From a bacterium (lineage in GTDB: Bacteria; Patescibacteriota; Minisyncoccia; Phycocordibacterales; UBA5272), in the NCBI GenBank assembly GCA_023267535.1, contig JAHFNC010000002.1:183426-227566 (forward strand): 44,141 bases of DNA. Direction: 5' to 3'. The notes beneath the pieces were generated by a model. That model saw only the letters and a list, made by a program, of their open reading frames with translations. It made no database searches and was not told the DNA's origin. The position numbers and the translations under genes are program-made. Positions 1 through 8,224 of the stretch are shown here, piece by piece; within the stretch, counting starts at the first letter, position 1; the number at the start of each line of letters is the position of its first letter.

Positions 1-1
1 A

Positions 2-484
2 ATTTCTAGTCATTTTGAAACAGAATGGCCTAAAGATAAAAAAGTAATTAAGGGTTACATTTCAATTGTGCCAATTTGTCCAAGATTTTTGGACGATTAT
101 TCATTCTCTATTAGTTATTTGGGAAACATAAACAGAAGAGTCACTGTTGCTCACGAGACTTTACATTTCCTTTGGTTTAAGAAATGGAAGGAAGTTTTTC
201 CGAAAACAAGGAAACAAGAGTTTGAAAGTCCTCATTTGGTGTGGAAATTAAGCGAAATAATTGACCCAATTATTCTTCAATGTAATCCTCGTCTAAAAAA
301 ACTTATCAATCCTAAATCTTGGGGTTATGATGAATTTAAGAACATTAAAATAGATGAAGTCTCTCTTTCGAAACATTTTGCAAAAATTTATAAAGATAGC
401 ATGAAAAATAAAGACAGCTTTGGTGTTACTATGAACAAATTATTTGCTGAGGCAAAAAAATATGAAAGTTTGCTAAAATTTTAA
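2..484 (+). CDS. Partial protein with HExxH motif (putative zinc metallopeptidase-like)
   Basis: The frame is open from the window edge, so the true start lies upstream; an internal GTG at 68 could serve as a start but would cut into conserved-looking sequence. The visible 160 residues contain VAHETLHFLWF, a match to the HExxH zinc-binding motif of gluzincin-type metallopeptidases, inside a hydrophobic helix as expected. No third zinc ligand can be assigned with certainty. No signal peptide can be judged because the N-terminus is missing. The stop lies one base before the prfB start, so the two genes are probably co-transcribed. Function is otherwise unknown; HExxH is short and can occur by chance. 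Confidence 0.6.
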   Translation: MSSHFETEWPKDKKVIKGYISIVPICPRFLDDYSFSISYLGNINRRVTVAHETLHFLWFKKWKEVFPKTRKQEFESPHLVWKLSEIIDPIILQCNPRLKKLINPKSWGYDEFKNIKIDEVSLSKHFAKIYKDSMKNKDSFGVTMNKLFAEAKKYESLLKF

Positions 485-485
485 T

Positions 486-1361
486 ATGGAAAATGACATA
501 AACAAAGAAATAGAAACTCTTGAATTGCAAATGAATGACGCGAATTTTTGGAATGATAAAGATAAAGCCCAAGAAGTTATAAAAAAAATAAAAGAATTAA
601 AAGATAAACGTGACGGGGTTTCTATTCTTGATAAAGGTGGAGCAATTATGACAATACTAGCAGGAGCTGGTGGGGACGATAGCGAAGATTTCGCTTACAT
701 GCTTTTCCAAATGTATGATGCTTTTTTTAAACGAAAAGGATTTTCTTATATGACTTTGCACGAAAATAAAAATGAACACGGAGGATTTAGAAATTTAACA
801 ATTGAAATAGATGGAAAAAATGTTTACGGAACATTAAAGAATGAGTCAGGGGTTCACAGGCTTGTTCGCATCTCTCCCTTTAATGCTAACGCCAAGAGAC
901 ATACTTCATTTGCTATGGTTGAAGTTTTACCAATCATCCCACAAACTGAACATAAACCAATCTCTCCTGATGAAATTCGTATTGAGACTTCACGAGCTGG
1001 TGGCCCCGGTGGACAAAATGTTAACAAGAGAGAAACGGCTGTTCGTATTGTTCATATCCCGACAAATATTTCCGTTCATATTGCTACCGAAAGAAATCAA
1101 GAACAAAATAAACAAAAAGCGCTGGATATTTTACAAGCTAAATTATTTAAGATTGAAGAAGAAAAAAGAAAAGCGGATATTGAAGGTAGGCAAATTAGTA
1201 AAACCACAGAAATAGAATGGGGCAATCAAATCAGGTCTTATGTTTTACATCCTTACAAAATGGTAAAAGATCACAGAACAGATTTTGAAACAAGTAGTGT
1301 TGAGGCAGTTTTGGAAAAGGGAGAGCTAGATGGTTTTATTGAAGCTGAACAAAAGCTATAA
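486..1361 (+). CDS. prfB: Peptide chain release factor 2 (RF2)
   Basis: RF2 recognises UAA and UGA stops and triggers peptide release on the ribosome. The SPF anticodon-like tripeptide (in VRISPFNANAKRHTSF) marks RF2 rather than RF1, and GGPGGQNVNK is the catalytic GGQ loop. At 291 aa it lacks about 70 N-terminal residues of the usual ~365-aa protein, so domain 1 is reduced to the short helix starting MENDINKEIETLE. The ATG follows the upstream stop by one base. No programmed frameshift (as in E. coli prfB) is present, because the start lies after where that site would be. Presence of RF2 argues that UGA is a true stop in this organism. The last codons form one arm of a 21-bp inverted repeat (1350-1493). 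Confidence 0.95.
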   Translation: MENDINKEIETLELQMNDANFWNDKDKAQEVIKKIKELKDKRDGVSILDKGGAIMTILAGAGGDDSEDFAYMLFQMYDAFFKRKGFSYMTLHENKNEHGGFRNLTIEIDGKNVYGTLKNESGVHRLVRISPFNANAKRHTSFAMVEVLPIIPQTEHKPISPDEIRIETSRAGGPGGQNVNKRETAVRIVHIPTNISVHIATERNQEQNKQKALDILQAKLFKIEEEKRKADIEGRQISKTTEIEWGNQIRSYVLHPYKMVKDHRTDFETSSVEAVLEKGELDGFIEAEQKL

Positions 1362-1493
1362 ATTACTCCACCTACTTTGCCTGCCTGTCGGCAGACAGGT
1401 CGCTACAGAATTTTTCTCAGTCGTCGTACTAGTTGTACGCCTTTTTCCAAAAATTCCTAGGCTCCTCGTATTTGGAATAATTTATAGCTTTTG
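1350..1493. repeat. Nested palindromic element whose outer arm copies the prfB 3' end
   Basis: Positions 1350-1370 pair with 1473-1493 at 20 of 21 positions; the first 16 are perfect. The left arm includes the last prfB codons and stop. Inside are further inverted repeats: CCTGTC-GGCA-GACAGG at 1384-1399, GAATTTTT (1408-1415) with AAAAATTC (1449-1456), and CGTAC-TAGTT-GTACG at 1425-1439. The word GCTCCTCGT at 1461-1469 recurs exactly in the tRNA-Gln-linked element (minus strand, 12809-12801). It may end prfB transcription or protect its mRNA, but it is far larger than a normal terminator and has no good T-run. Confidence 0.75.
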
Positions 1494-1514
1494 TAATAAT
1501 AATTAACACTCAAT

Positions 1515-1543
1515 TTGCACTTTTTTATCAGAAAAGATAGTAT
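1515..1543 (+). promoter_or_regulatory. Sigma-70-type promoter for the 1574 gene
   Basis: TTGCAC (1515-1520), a 17-bp spacer, then TAGTAT (1538-1543). The predicted transcript starts near 1550 and has a short leader carrying GGGGA at 1563-1567 before the ATG at 1574. Confidence 0.55.
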
Positions 1544-1573
1544 CAAATACAGATTTGTTCTTGGGGAAAAAAT

Positions 1574-2083
1574 ATGGATATTTTGTCTTCTGCGGTGGAT
1601 AAAATGGCAAGCTTCTTTGGTCTTAAGGAACCAAAAATCAAAATGTCTTGGGATGGCGATATTTCTTTGAAAATTGGTTCAGATATTGCAGTTGTTGTTT
1701 TTATCGCAAACTATCTCATACCAAATCATCCCGACTTAGACTTTAGTGTCTCGCTTAATCGATTTACAAGGAGAGAGCTTAGTACCGAAACTATAATTGA
1801 AAAAACTGGAATGGTTGGATATCAAATAATTGCCAAGAAAAAAGACAAGGAAGATGAATTCGTTTTTTGTTTTCTACTTATGGGGAAAAAAGATAGAGAA
1901 GGATGGTTGAGAGAAAATCTTGGGCTTGAAAAACCAAAAGAAGAAAATCAGTCAAAATCCTGTGTTCTTGATTTTGTTCCTATTGCTATGTCGGAAATGT
2001 TTATCCCAGAAGACAAAAGATTGAAATCAACTCCATTTAAGGAAGGGGGTTTTCCATTTAGCACTCTTTCTATCGTGTTGTAA
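1574..2083 (+). CDS. Hypothetical protein, 169 aa
   Basis: I do not recognise the family. The protein is soluble-looking with alternating strands and helices, no signal peptide or membrane segment, and no obvious catalytic motif. It has an SD-like GGGGA seven bases before the ATG, its own -35/-10 promoter and a hairpin terminator at 2098, so it is a single-gene unit. This SD-plus-terminator layout is shared with other orphan genes in the window (2236, 13514, 22380, 33750, 36406) and differs from the leaderless housekeeping genes. Confidence 0.7.
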   Translation: MDILSSAVDKMASFFGLKEPKIKMSWDGDISLKIGSDIAVVVFIANYLIPNHPDLDFSVSLNRFTRRELSTETIIEKTGMVGYQIIAKKKDKEDEFVFCFLLMGKKDREGWLRENLGLEKPKEENQSKSCVLDFVPIAMSEMFIPEDKRLKSTPFKEGGFPFSTLSIVL

Positions 2084-2097
2084 AATACGAAAGAAAA

Positions 2098-2130
2098 GCA
2101 AAGCGTTACAATTATGTGGCGCTTTTTTGT
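2098..2130 (+). terminator. Rho-independent terminator after the 1574 gene
   Basis: Stem AAAGCG (2100-2105) with CGCTTT (2120-2125) and a 14-nt loop, running into TTTTTT. Confidence 0.65.
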
Positions 2131-2235
2131 TTAATAGACTTTCAAATTGAAATACTGTAGATTTAAAAATGGTTAGTTCTTTTAGCCCCAATATACCGCG
2201 ATGGATATTGGTAATCCTGCAATAGGAGATTTATT

Positions 2236-2673
2236 ATGAGCCCAGAAGACCAAGGTGAAGTATCCTTTTCTTGTCTAGATGGAACCGAACTTTCTTTTTT
2301 AGAAGGAAAAGAGATTCGTTGGTTAAAATACACTGAGTATCATAAAAGAGAAGTTTTTCTTTTAAGATATTTTTTCAGTTTATTTGATTCCACCGATATT
2401 CCTTTTCCCGATGATTTTCAGATTTTCGCAGGCCATTTTCCATTACAAGTCGAGAAGGTCTTATTTCCTTACAAAATCGAGTGGCGTAGCCATATCGGTT
2501 CCCCAAGAGAAAGATTCTTGTGGGTGATTCTTGGTTTAAGGAATTTCAATGAACTTTTTGTCATTGCTAGAACTGAGTTAAGTTGGGACCTTTGGAGGTT
2601 ACCTGGATACGGTGCATTAACCTCATCTAATAAACACAATATAAAGTGGGTGAACGATTCTTTTCATAAATAA
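2236..2673 (+). CDS. Hypothetical protein, 145 aa
   Basis: No recognised family. The protein is rich in aromatic residues (many F and W) and has no signal peptide or membrane helix. The start is fixed by AGGAG at 2224-2228, seven bases before the ATG. The gene sits between two terminators (2098 and 2688), so it is monocistronic. No clear -35/-10 pair could be fixed upstream. Confidence 0.7.
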   Translation: MSPEDQGEVSFSCLDGTELSFLEGKEIRWLKYTEYHKREVFLLRYFFSLFDSTDIPFPDDFQIFAGHFPLQVEKVLFPYKIEWRSHIGSPRERFLWVILGLRNFNELFVIARTELSWDLWRLPGYGALTSSNKHNIKWVNDSFHK

Positions 2674-2687
2674 AACCAAACAAGATG

Positions 2688-2715
2688 AAGCGCGACTCCC
2701 AATCGCGCTTTTTTC
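2688..2715 (+). terminator. Rho-independent terminator before ftsE
   Basis: AAGCGCGA (2688-2695), a 7-nt loop, TCGCGCTT (2703-2710), then a T-run. It separates the 2236 gene from ftsE and shows that a longer ftsE reading frame starting at 2685 cannot be the real one. Confidence 0.9.
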
Positions 2716-2759
2716 CTTTCTTATCCACTTTATTTTCTCTATTTTCTACTTTCCAAAAA

Positions 2760-2768
2760 TGTTATAAT
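2760..2768 (+). promoter_or_regulatory. Extended -10 promoter giving a leaderless ftsE transcript
   Basis: TG-T-TATAAT, with the hexamer at 2763-2768. Six bases separate it from the ATG at 2775, so the predicted +1 is the A of the start codon. Confidence 0.75.
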
Positions 2769-2774
2769 CAGAAA

Positions 2775-3455
2775 ATGATTTACTTTGATAAAGTGACGAA
2801 AGAATACGATAATGGAGTGAAAGTTCTAGAAGACGTTTCTCTAACTGTAAACAAAGGGGAATTGGTCTCAATCGTTGGTCATTCTGGCGCCGGCAAGACG
2901 ACGTTAATTAAACTTCTTTTAGCCGAAGAAGATCCAACTGAAGGAACTGTTTCTTTTCATTCCGACAATATAAGCACATTAAGAGGAAAAGATATGACTA
3001 ACTATCGTCGCAAAGTTGGAGTTGTCTTTCAAGATTTTCGTTTGATTCCAAACAAGACAGCTTATGAAAATGTAGCTTTTGCTATGGAGGCAGCAGGTAG
3101 ACATGACGACGAAATAAAAGAAGACGTACCACATGTTCTTGATTTGGTTGATTTGAAAAGCAAGTTTAATCATTTTCCACATCAATTGTCCGGTGGTGAG
3201 CAACAAAGAGTAGCGATTGCTCGCGCTATTATCAATCGTCCTGAAATAATTATCGCTGATGAGCCAACTGGAAATCTTGACCCACTAAATACTTACGACA
3301 TTGTTCAAATCTTAAAAAAGATAAATGATTTAGGGACAACTGTTATTTTAACCACTCACAACAAAGGTATAGTGGATAATCTTGGTCGTCGAGTTATCAC
3401 TATGGAAAATGGAAAAATTATAAGAGACCAAAAGACTGGTAAATTTTCAATGTAA
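2775..3455 (+). CDS. ftsE: Cell division ATP-binding protein FtsE
   Basis: ABC-type ATPase that pairs with FtsX at the division site and drives peptidoglycan hydrolase activation. The 226-aa protein has Walker [10 protein letters not shown], the Q-loop in VVFQDFRLI, signature [14 protein letters not shown], Walker [13 protein letters not shown] and the switch histidine in TTHNKG. I chose ATG 2775 ([11 protein letters not shown]) because homologues begin there, a terminator lies upstream at 2688, and the TATAAT at 2763 would place +1 on this ATG. ftsX starts 6 bp after the stop, as in the usual ftsEX operon. Confidence 0.95.
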   Translation: MIYFDKVTKEYDNGVKVLEDVSLTVNKGELVSIVGHSGAGKTTLIKLLLAEEDPTEGTVSFHSDNISTLRGKDMTNYRRKVGVVFQDFRLIPNKTAYENVAFAMEAAGRHDDEIKEDVPHVLDLVDLKSKFNHFPHQLSGGEQQRVAIARAIINRPEIIIADEPTGNLDPLNTYDIVQILKKINDLGTTVILTTHNKGIVDNLGRRVITMENGKIIRDQKTGKFSM

Positions 3456-3460
3456 CAATT

Positions 3461-4387
3461 ATGAAATCAACACTTGCAAGAAGAATAGTAGCAGCTGGAT
3501 TCAAGGGGTTCTACAGAAACCGTACAGTTTCTCTTTCTTCTATTTTTATTTTAACGGTCACACTTTCAATCATTACCTCTTTTTATTTTTTTAGAGCGGT
3601 TTTTGATTATACTCTAGATCAAGTTCGTCAAAAAGTTGATGTCAAAATTTATTTTACAACTGACGCTACCGATGATCAGATTTCTGATATTCAATCAAAG
3701 CTTTTAGGTTTACCACAAGTAAAATCAGTTGTTTATACCACCAAAGAACAAGCACTGGCTGATTTTAAAGATCGTCATGGTGGAGATCAATTAACAATTC
3801 AAGCACTTGATGAACTTGGGAACAATCCTTTCGGTGCGTCACTTTCAGTTTTAGCTAAAGATCCATCGCAATACGAAGCTATTGCTCAACAAGTTTCTTC
3901 AGATTCAGGGCTTCTGAAAGAATCGCAATCAGCGATTGATAAAATTAATTATTATCAATTAAAAGATAGTATTGATAAATTAAATAGTATTATTGGCTGG
4001 ACTAACACCGTAGGCTTTTGGCTTTCTGTAATATTTATTTTGATGAGCTGTATGATTGTTTATAACACCATACGTCTAGCTATCTTTGTGTATCGCGATG
4101 AAATTGCCGTAATGAAATTGGTCGGCGCCTCTAATTGGTATATTAGAGGTCCGTTTCTAGTGGAGGCGATGTTGTATGGCTTGGTTGCTACGATTCTGAC
4201 TTTGATTATGTTTTATCCAGCTACAATGTGGCTTACCAAGAAGACGGTTTTCTTTTTTGAAGGTATGAACATACACACATATTACACAGAACATTTCTTC
4301 GCACTATTCGGACTACTTTTATTGTCAGGGGTTCTGCTCGCTGTTATTTCTTCTCTATTTGCTGTTCGTAAATATCTAAAGATTTAA
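3461..4387 (+). CDS. ftsX: Cell division protein FtsX (permease-like)
   Basis: Membrane partner of FtsE. The 308-aa protein has the FtsX layout: a cytoplasmic N-terminus, one membrane helix (about residues 24-46), a large extracytoplasmic domain (to about 170), then three membrane helices with the conserved VGASNWYIRGPF segment between helices 2 and 3. The extracytoplasmic domain normally contacts peptidoglycan hydrolases or their activators. It forms an operon with ftsE, ended by the strong hairpin at 4394. Confidence 0.95.
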   Translation: MKSTLARRIVAAGFKGFYRNRTVSLSSIFILTVTLSIITSFYFFRAVFDYTLDQVRQKVDVKIYFTTDATDDQISDIQSKLLGLPQVKSVVYTTKEQALADFKDRHGGDQLTIQALDELGNNPFGASLSVLAKDPSQYEAIAQQVSSDSGLLKESQSAIDKINYYQLKDSIDKLNSIIGWTNTVGFWLSVIFILMSCMIVYNTIRLAIFVYRDEIAVMKLVGASNWYIRGPFLVEAMLYGLVATILTLIMFYPATMWLTKKTVFFFEGMNIHTYYTEHFFALFGLLLLSGVLLAVISSLFAVRKYLKI

Positions 4388-4393
4388 ATCTCA

Positions 4394-4430
4394 AGAAAGC
4401 ACGGATTAGCTTCGCTAACCCGTGCTTTCT
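4394..4430 (+). terminator. Hairpin terminator after ftsEX
   Basis: AGAAAGCACGG pairs with CCGTGCTTTCT (11 bp), extended by a TTAG/CTAA step and closed by a CTTCG loop. The T-tract after the stem is weak. Confidence 0.75.
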
Positions 4431-4465
4431 ATTTCTAACTAAAAACTATAAACTGTATCTAACTT

Positions 4466-6124
4466 ATGTTACAAAAAGAGGCGCTTTCAATTCTCAAACT
4501 TGGACACACTACATTTTTAACTGGCGCAGCAGGCTCTGGTAAGAGTTTTGTTTTGAGAGAGTATGTAGATTATCTTCGTCGACACGGAATAAAATATGCA
4601 GTCACTGCGTCCACCGGTATTGCTTCCACTTACATAAACGGTTCAACTATTCACTCGTGGAGTGGAATTGGTATTAAAGATAAATTAAATAAATTTGATT
4701 TAGAAAATATTGAAGAGAAGAAAAATTATTATAAGAGATGGACCGAGACTCAAGTTTTGATAATTGATGAAGTTTCTATGCTTCACAAAAATATTGTTGA
4801 TTCGTTAGACAGAGTCGCCAAACACATGAGACGAAATGATTTACCTTTCGGTGGGATGCAGATTGTTTTCTCTGGAGATTTTTTTCAGCTTCCACCTGTG
4901 GTTCGTGATTTTTCAAATAGTGTAGACCGCGAAGGGGTTTATGCTTTCCTTTCAGATTCATGGAAGGAAGCTAAGCCGGTAATTTGTTATTTAACAGAAC
5001 AGTTTAGACAAGATGATAATGATTTATCAAATTTATTAAACGCTATTCGTGCAGGGGATATTGATGAAGAACATTGGGAGATATTAAAGAAAACTTACAA
5101 AGAGGGGAGTAATGATAGTCATATAAAATTATATACTCACAATGTTAATGTTGATGAAATAAATAATCAAAACTTTGAAAATTTAAAAGGTGAAGTTTAT
5201 GAATACGAAATGATAACCAAAGGAAAGGGGACTTTGGTTGAATCTCTAAAAAATAATTGTCTGGCCGAGGAAATGCTCCGACTAAAAATTGGCGCTAAAG
5301 TCATTTGTATAAAAAATGACCCAGAAAGAAAGTTTATGAATGGCTCTATGGGAATTATTTCCCATTTTGAAGATGATGATATGCCCGTTGTTAAATTAAA
5401 TGATGGCAAAACGGTGAAGATGAAATCGGACGTCTGGAAGATTGAAGAAGACGGAAAAGTAAAGGCTGAAATTACCCAAATTCCACTAAAACACGCTTGG
5501 GCTATAACAATCCACAAGTCCCAAGGAATGACCCTAGATAACGCCGAAATTGACCTCTCACGTGCCTTTGGCTCAGGTATGGGATACGTTGCCTTGTCTC
5601 GTTTGCGTAGTATCAAAGGTCTTAATCTAAAGGGTATACATAATCAAGCTTTGGAAATATCTCAAACAGTAAAAGACGCTGATGTGGAGTTTAAGAAAAA
5701 ATCAGAACAGGCAGTTATTGCTATTAAAAAATATTCCGAAAAAGAGTTACAAAAAATGTATAACGATTTTATTTTAGAAAGCGAGGGGAGTATAAAAGAG
5801 TTAGAAGTTACCGAAGAGGAAGATTTGCAACCGAAAAAGCCATCATATATTTTAACCAAAGAATTATTAGATGAAGAAAAGAGTGTGAGTGAAATTGCAA
5901 AGATAAGAGCAATTACGAAAAATACAGTCCTAGATCATATAGAAAAATTAGTTGAAGAGAAAATGGAAATAAAATTAAAGCACTTAATGCCAAAAGAAAA
6001 AGATAAAAAAGTAATTTTAGCCTCATTTAAAAAATTAAAAACAACAAAGTTAACCCCAGTATACGAAGCCTTAAATGGAAAATACGATTACGACACGATT
6101 CGGGTTGTTAGGCTTACAAATTAA
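4466..6124 (+). CDS. Pif1/RecD-like superfamily 1 DNA helicase
   Basis: 5'-3' DNA helicase family acting at replication, recombination or structured DNA. The 552-aa protein has Walker A GAAGSGKS (residues 20-27), Walker B LIIDEVSML (about 98-106), the FSGDFFQLPPV motif III region, an SH3-like segment near 270-330, and the C-terminal motifs ITIHKSQGMTLDNAEIDLS and GMGYVALSRLRS that define Pif1/RecD2. Residues after about 455 look like the helix-turn-helix domain seen at the C-terminus of some RecQ/Pif1 helicases (SVSEIAKIRAITKNTVLDHI). It is monocistronic, between terminators at 4394 and 6124. Confidence 0.88.
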   Translation: MLQKEALSILKLGHTTFLTGAAGSGKSFVLREYVDYLRRHGIKYAVTASTGIASTYINGSTIHSWSGIGIKDKLNKFDLENIEEKKNYYKRWTETQVLIIDEVSMLHKNIVDSLDRVAKHMRRNDLPFGGMQIVFSGDFFQLPPVVRDFSNSVDREGVYAFLSDSWKEAKPVICYLTEQFRQDDNDLSNLLNAIRAGDIDEEHWEILKKTYKEGSNDSHIKLYTHNVNVDEINNQNFENLKGEVYEYEMITKGKGTLVESLKNNCLAEEMLRLKIGAKVICIKNDPERKFMNGSMGIISHFEDDDMPVVKLNDGKTVKMKSDVWKIEEDGKVKAEITQIPLKHAWAITIHKSQGMTLDNAEIDLSRAFGSGMGYVALSRLRSIKGLNLKGIHNQALEISQTVKDADVEFKKKSEQAVIAIKKYSEKELQKMYNDFILESEGSIKELEVTEEEDLQPKKPSYILTKELLDEEKSVSEIAKIRAITKNTVLDHIEKLVEEKMEIKLKHLMPKEKDKKVILASFKKLKTTKLTPVYEALNGKYDYDTIRVVRLTN

Positions 6125-6158
6125 AATAGAGACCATAACAGTCTCTATTTTTACTTTT
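6124..6158. terminator. Bidirectional terminator between Pif1-like helicase and sortase
   Basis: AAATAGAGAC (6124-6133) pairs with GTCTCTATTT (6141-6150), followed by T-rich sequence on the plus strand. The genes on both sides converge here. Confidence 0.75.
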
Positions 6159-6740
6159 TTATTTTAAATCTCTATCAGAAAATATTACCAATCTTTTGGA
6201 ATAACTTTTTTCAAATTGATTCCAAACCCCATCACAGGTTATTAGGTTAAGGTGTGATTTATTGTCTTTTGAACTAAATATATCAACTGCATCGTCTTTA
6301 GGGTTATACTCTTTAATTTCTTGTACTGTAAAAGAGATGATTACACCTTTATCATTTTCAATGTATAGCTTATCTCCTTTTTGTAATTTGTATAAATTAT
6401 CAAAAGCTGATGCTTTACTACTTTTCCATCCATAATGTCCAGCAATAACAGCACTACCAATTTCTCCAGGACGAACACCAAGTTCAAACCACGCAACATC
6501 CATTAAAATTTTAGGCGTATTCATTGCTCCGTCGGAAGTCAGACCTACATTTTCTATTGCGGAATCAACATTAATCTTCGGAATTTTAAGATGCAACGGT
6601 AATCCAGAATCAACTGCAGACCTTGAATTAATATCCAGATTCTTTCTAGTATTAAAATAAAAGAAAGATGTTGAGAATAGAACAAAAACTACTAAGGATA
6701 TTACTAATGATTTTTTAATTGGTGAGATTTTAAGTTGCAT
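6159..6740 (-). CDS. Sortase (class D/E/F-like transpeptidase)
   Basis: Membrane-anchored cysteine transpeptidase that cuts LPxTG-type signals and anchors the protein to the envelope. The 193-aa protein has an N-terminal membrane helix (about residues 12-28) and the catalytic set His102 (AGHYGW), Cys169 (LITCDGVW) and Arg183 (SKRLVIF). The small size and short LITC motif suit class D, E or F rather than class B. It lies just downstream of a gene whose product ends in LPNTG plus membrane anchor, its likely substrate. No terminator separates them, so an operon is likely. Confidence 0.92.
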   Translation of the reverse strand: MQLKISPIKKSLVISLVVFVLFSTSFFYFNTRKNLDINSRSAVDSGLPLHLKIPKINVDSAIENVGLTSDGAMNTPKILMDVAWFELGVRPGEIGSAVIAGHYGWKSSKASAFDNLYKLQKGDKLYIENDKGVIISFTVQEIKEYNPKDDAVDIFSSKDNKSHLNLITCDGVWNQFEKSYSKRLVIFSDRDLK

Positions 6741-6800
6741 ATTTCAAACAGCTAATAATCCTAAGAATTAAGTGATAGGATAACCTATTTCAATGTCTAA

Positions 6801-8066
6801 TTATTTAATTAATTCTTTTCTTTTACTTATAATGAGTAGTGTAGATATTGTAAATACACACATAAGTGCAATAAGATTCCACGGCACATTATTTTCATTA
6901 GGAGCAATTCCTGTATTTGGTAATGCTGGAAATGTTACAACGGTTGTTGTTGATACACCAAGTACTTGTTGTACAGTTGTTGTTGCTATTACTAATGGCA
7001 CGCTAACAGTGACAGTAGCGTCAGCCATGCTATTTGCAGTAAAACCATTTGCTTGTCCCGACACGGTAACAGTGTTTGTTGTGGTTTGTGAGATTATCGA
7101 AGTACAGCGATACTTCCATGTCTCGTTAATATCAAGTTTTGAATCACCGTTACTATCGCCTGAAATAAAAACTACAGGAGAACATTTATTGTCAGTAATT
7201 GTAATGTTAGTCATTGCAACTGGTCCAGTATTTAGAACTGTATAGTCGTAAGTAACTAATCCATTTCCAGCGGGCAAGTTAAGTGGTGTTGGAACTTTCA
7301 AAACCTTAATTAAAGGTATGTTAGGCGTGCTTGAACTTGTTGGATTTACTACAGTGACAATAGGTGGCAAACATGAGGGCGTAGTTATGATATCCGTGTC
7401 TGTTGTCACTGTTCCACCAAAGGCAAGAGCAATTCCGCTCCATGTTGTATTGGCACCAACAGTAATACCAGCGTCATCAACAACTATTCCTGCGAATGTT
7501 GTATTAGCTCCAAGAGTTGTAGCTTGTGTAGGTGTCCAAAAAACATTACAAGCTGATGTTCCGGTTAATGTAATAATTGAACCAGCAGTTGTTGTAAGAG
7601 CTCCAGCTGGTCTGAATATGTATGTTCCGTCACCACTAAGATTAAGTGGGCCTCCTACGCTCATTGCACCAGTACTACAATATACTCCTGGGGTATATGT
7701 ACCTAAAGCGCCATGAGTTATGTCAGTAGAAAGATCAATTGGACCAGGTAAGAAAGTGAAAGTACAAGATTGAGAACTTAAAGTGGACAAAATATTCCCT
7801 TGGTCTGTGCCTGCTATAGAATATTGAGCACCGGGACCGTAATTTATATGTGTTCCTGTTGGAGCAACTGCAGGACCTGTGGTAAATCCGACATCACCAT
7901 TTATTGTGGTTGGTGTTGTATTAGTGTAAGTGCTACCAAGGACACCGTAAGTAGCTGTTGATCCAAGAGGTGGTGCCACCGCAAGTGCTATAGCTGGCAA
8001 TGCAATGCTAAACATAAAAGAAAGGCTAAGCAGTCCTATTATTGAATTTTTATTAATTGTTTTCAT
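6801..8066 (-). CDS. LPNTG-anchored surface protein with DUF3494 (ice-binding-like) and DUF11-like domains
   Basis: The 421-aa protein has a signal peptide (residues 1 to about 28), then a DUF3494 beta-solenoid domain (about 33-235) with hallmark pieces GDVGFTTG, YTPGVYC, GDGTYIFRPAGALTT and ACNVFWTPTQATTLG. Next is a DUF11-like Ig-fold (about 250-355, NTGPVAMTNITITDNKC). The end is a sortase signal: LPNTG (382-386), a hydrophobic helix and the tail SKRKELIK. DUF3494 is known from ice-binding proteins but is also common in adhesins, and the sequence alone does not show ice binding. The sortase gene follows 60 bp downstream. Confidence 0.9.
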   Translation of the reverse strand: MKTINKNSIIGLLSLSFMFSIALPAIALAVAPPLGSTATYGVLGSTYTNTTPTTINGDVGFTTGPAVAPTGTHINYGPGAQYSIAGTDQGNILSTLSSQSCTFTFLPGPIDLSTDITHGALGTYTPGVYCSTGAMSVGGPLNLSGDGTYIFRPAGALTTTAGSIITLTGTSACNVFWTPTQATTLGANTTFAGIVVDDAGITVGANTTWSGIALAFGGTVTTDTDIITTPSCLPPIVTVVNPTSSSTPNIPLIKVLKVPTPLNLPAGNGLVTYDYTVLNTGPVAMTNITITDNKCSPVVFISGDSNGDSKLDINETWKYRCTSIISQTTTNTVTVSGQANGFTANSMADATVTVSVPLVIATTTVQQVLGVSTTTVVTFPALPNTGIAPNENNVPWNLIALMCVFTISTLLIISKRKELIK

Positions 8067-8112
8067 GATTGAGATTTTTTAGTTTGATAAAAGGAGCACA
8101 AAGTAAATTTTA

Positions 8113-8153
8113 ATCAAAAAATCTTTCCTAAGACTTAGGAAAGATTTTTTGAT
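8113..8153 (-). terminator. Very strong hairpin terminator for the 8225-8944 gene
   Basis: Two perfect 20-bp arms (8113-8132 and 8134-8153) separated by one base. The stem contains A6/T6 tracts, so it can end transcription from either side; the minus-strand gene at 8225 is the one reading into it. Confidence 0.88.
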
Positions 8154-8224
8154 TTTCTGTAAAACAAGAATTATTTTATATAATTTGTGTTTACAAAAGT
8201 ATAGTTTGTTTCCTATATTTTTTA

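Noticed and set aside
486-600. Programmed +1 frameshift in prfB
   Set aside because: The frame is continuous from the ATG at 486, and no CUU-UGA slip site is present.
841-1215. A 124-codon frame inside prfB
   Set aside because: Overlaps the RF2 catalytic region in another frame; RF2 is clearly the real product.
2685-2774. An N-terminal extension of ftsE beginning at 2685
   Set aside because: It runs through a strong intrinsic terminator (2688-2715) and the extended -10 box; FtsE homologues start at the 2775 ATG.
6793-7716. Plus-strand frames opposite the DUF3494 gene
   Set aside because: Antisense shadows of a Thr/Val-rich repetitive coding sequence; the minus-strand frame has a signal peptide, domains and sorting signal.
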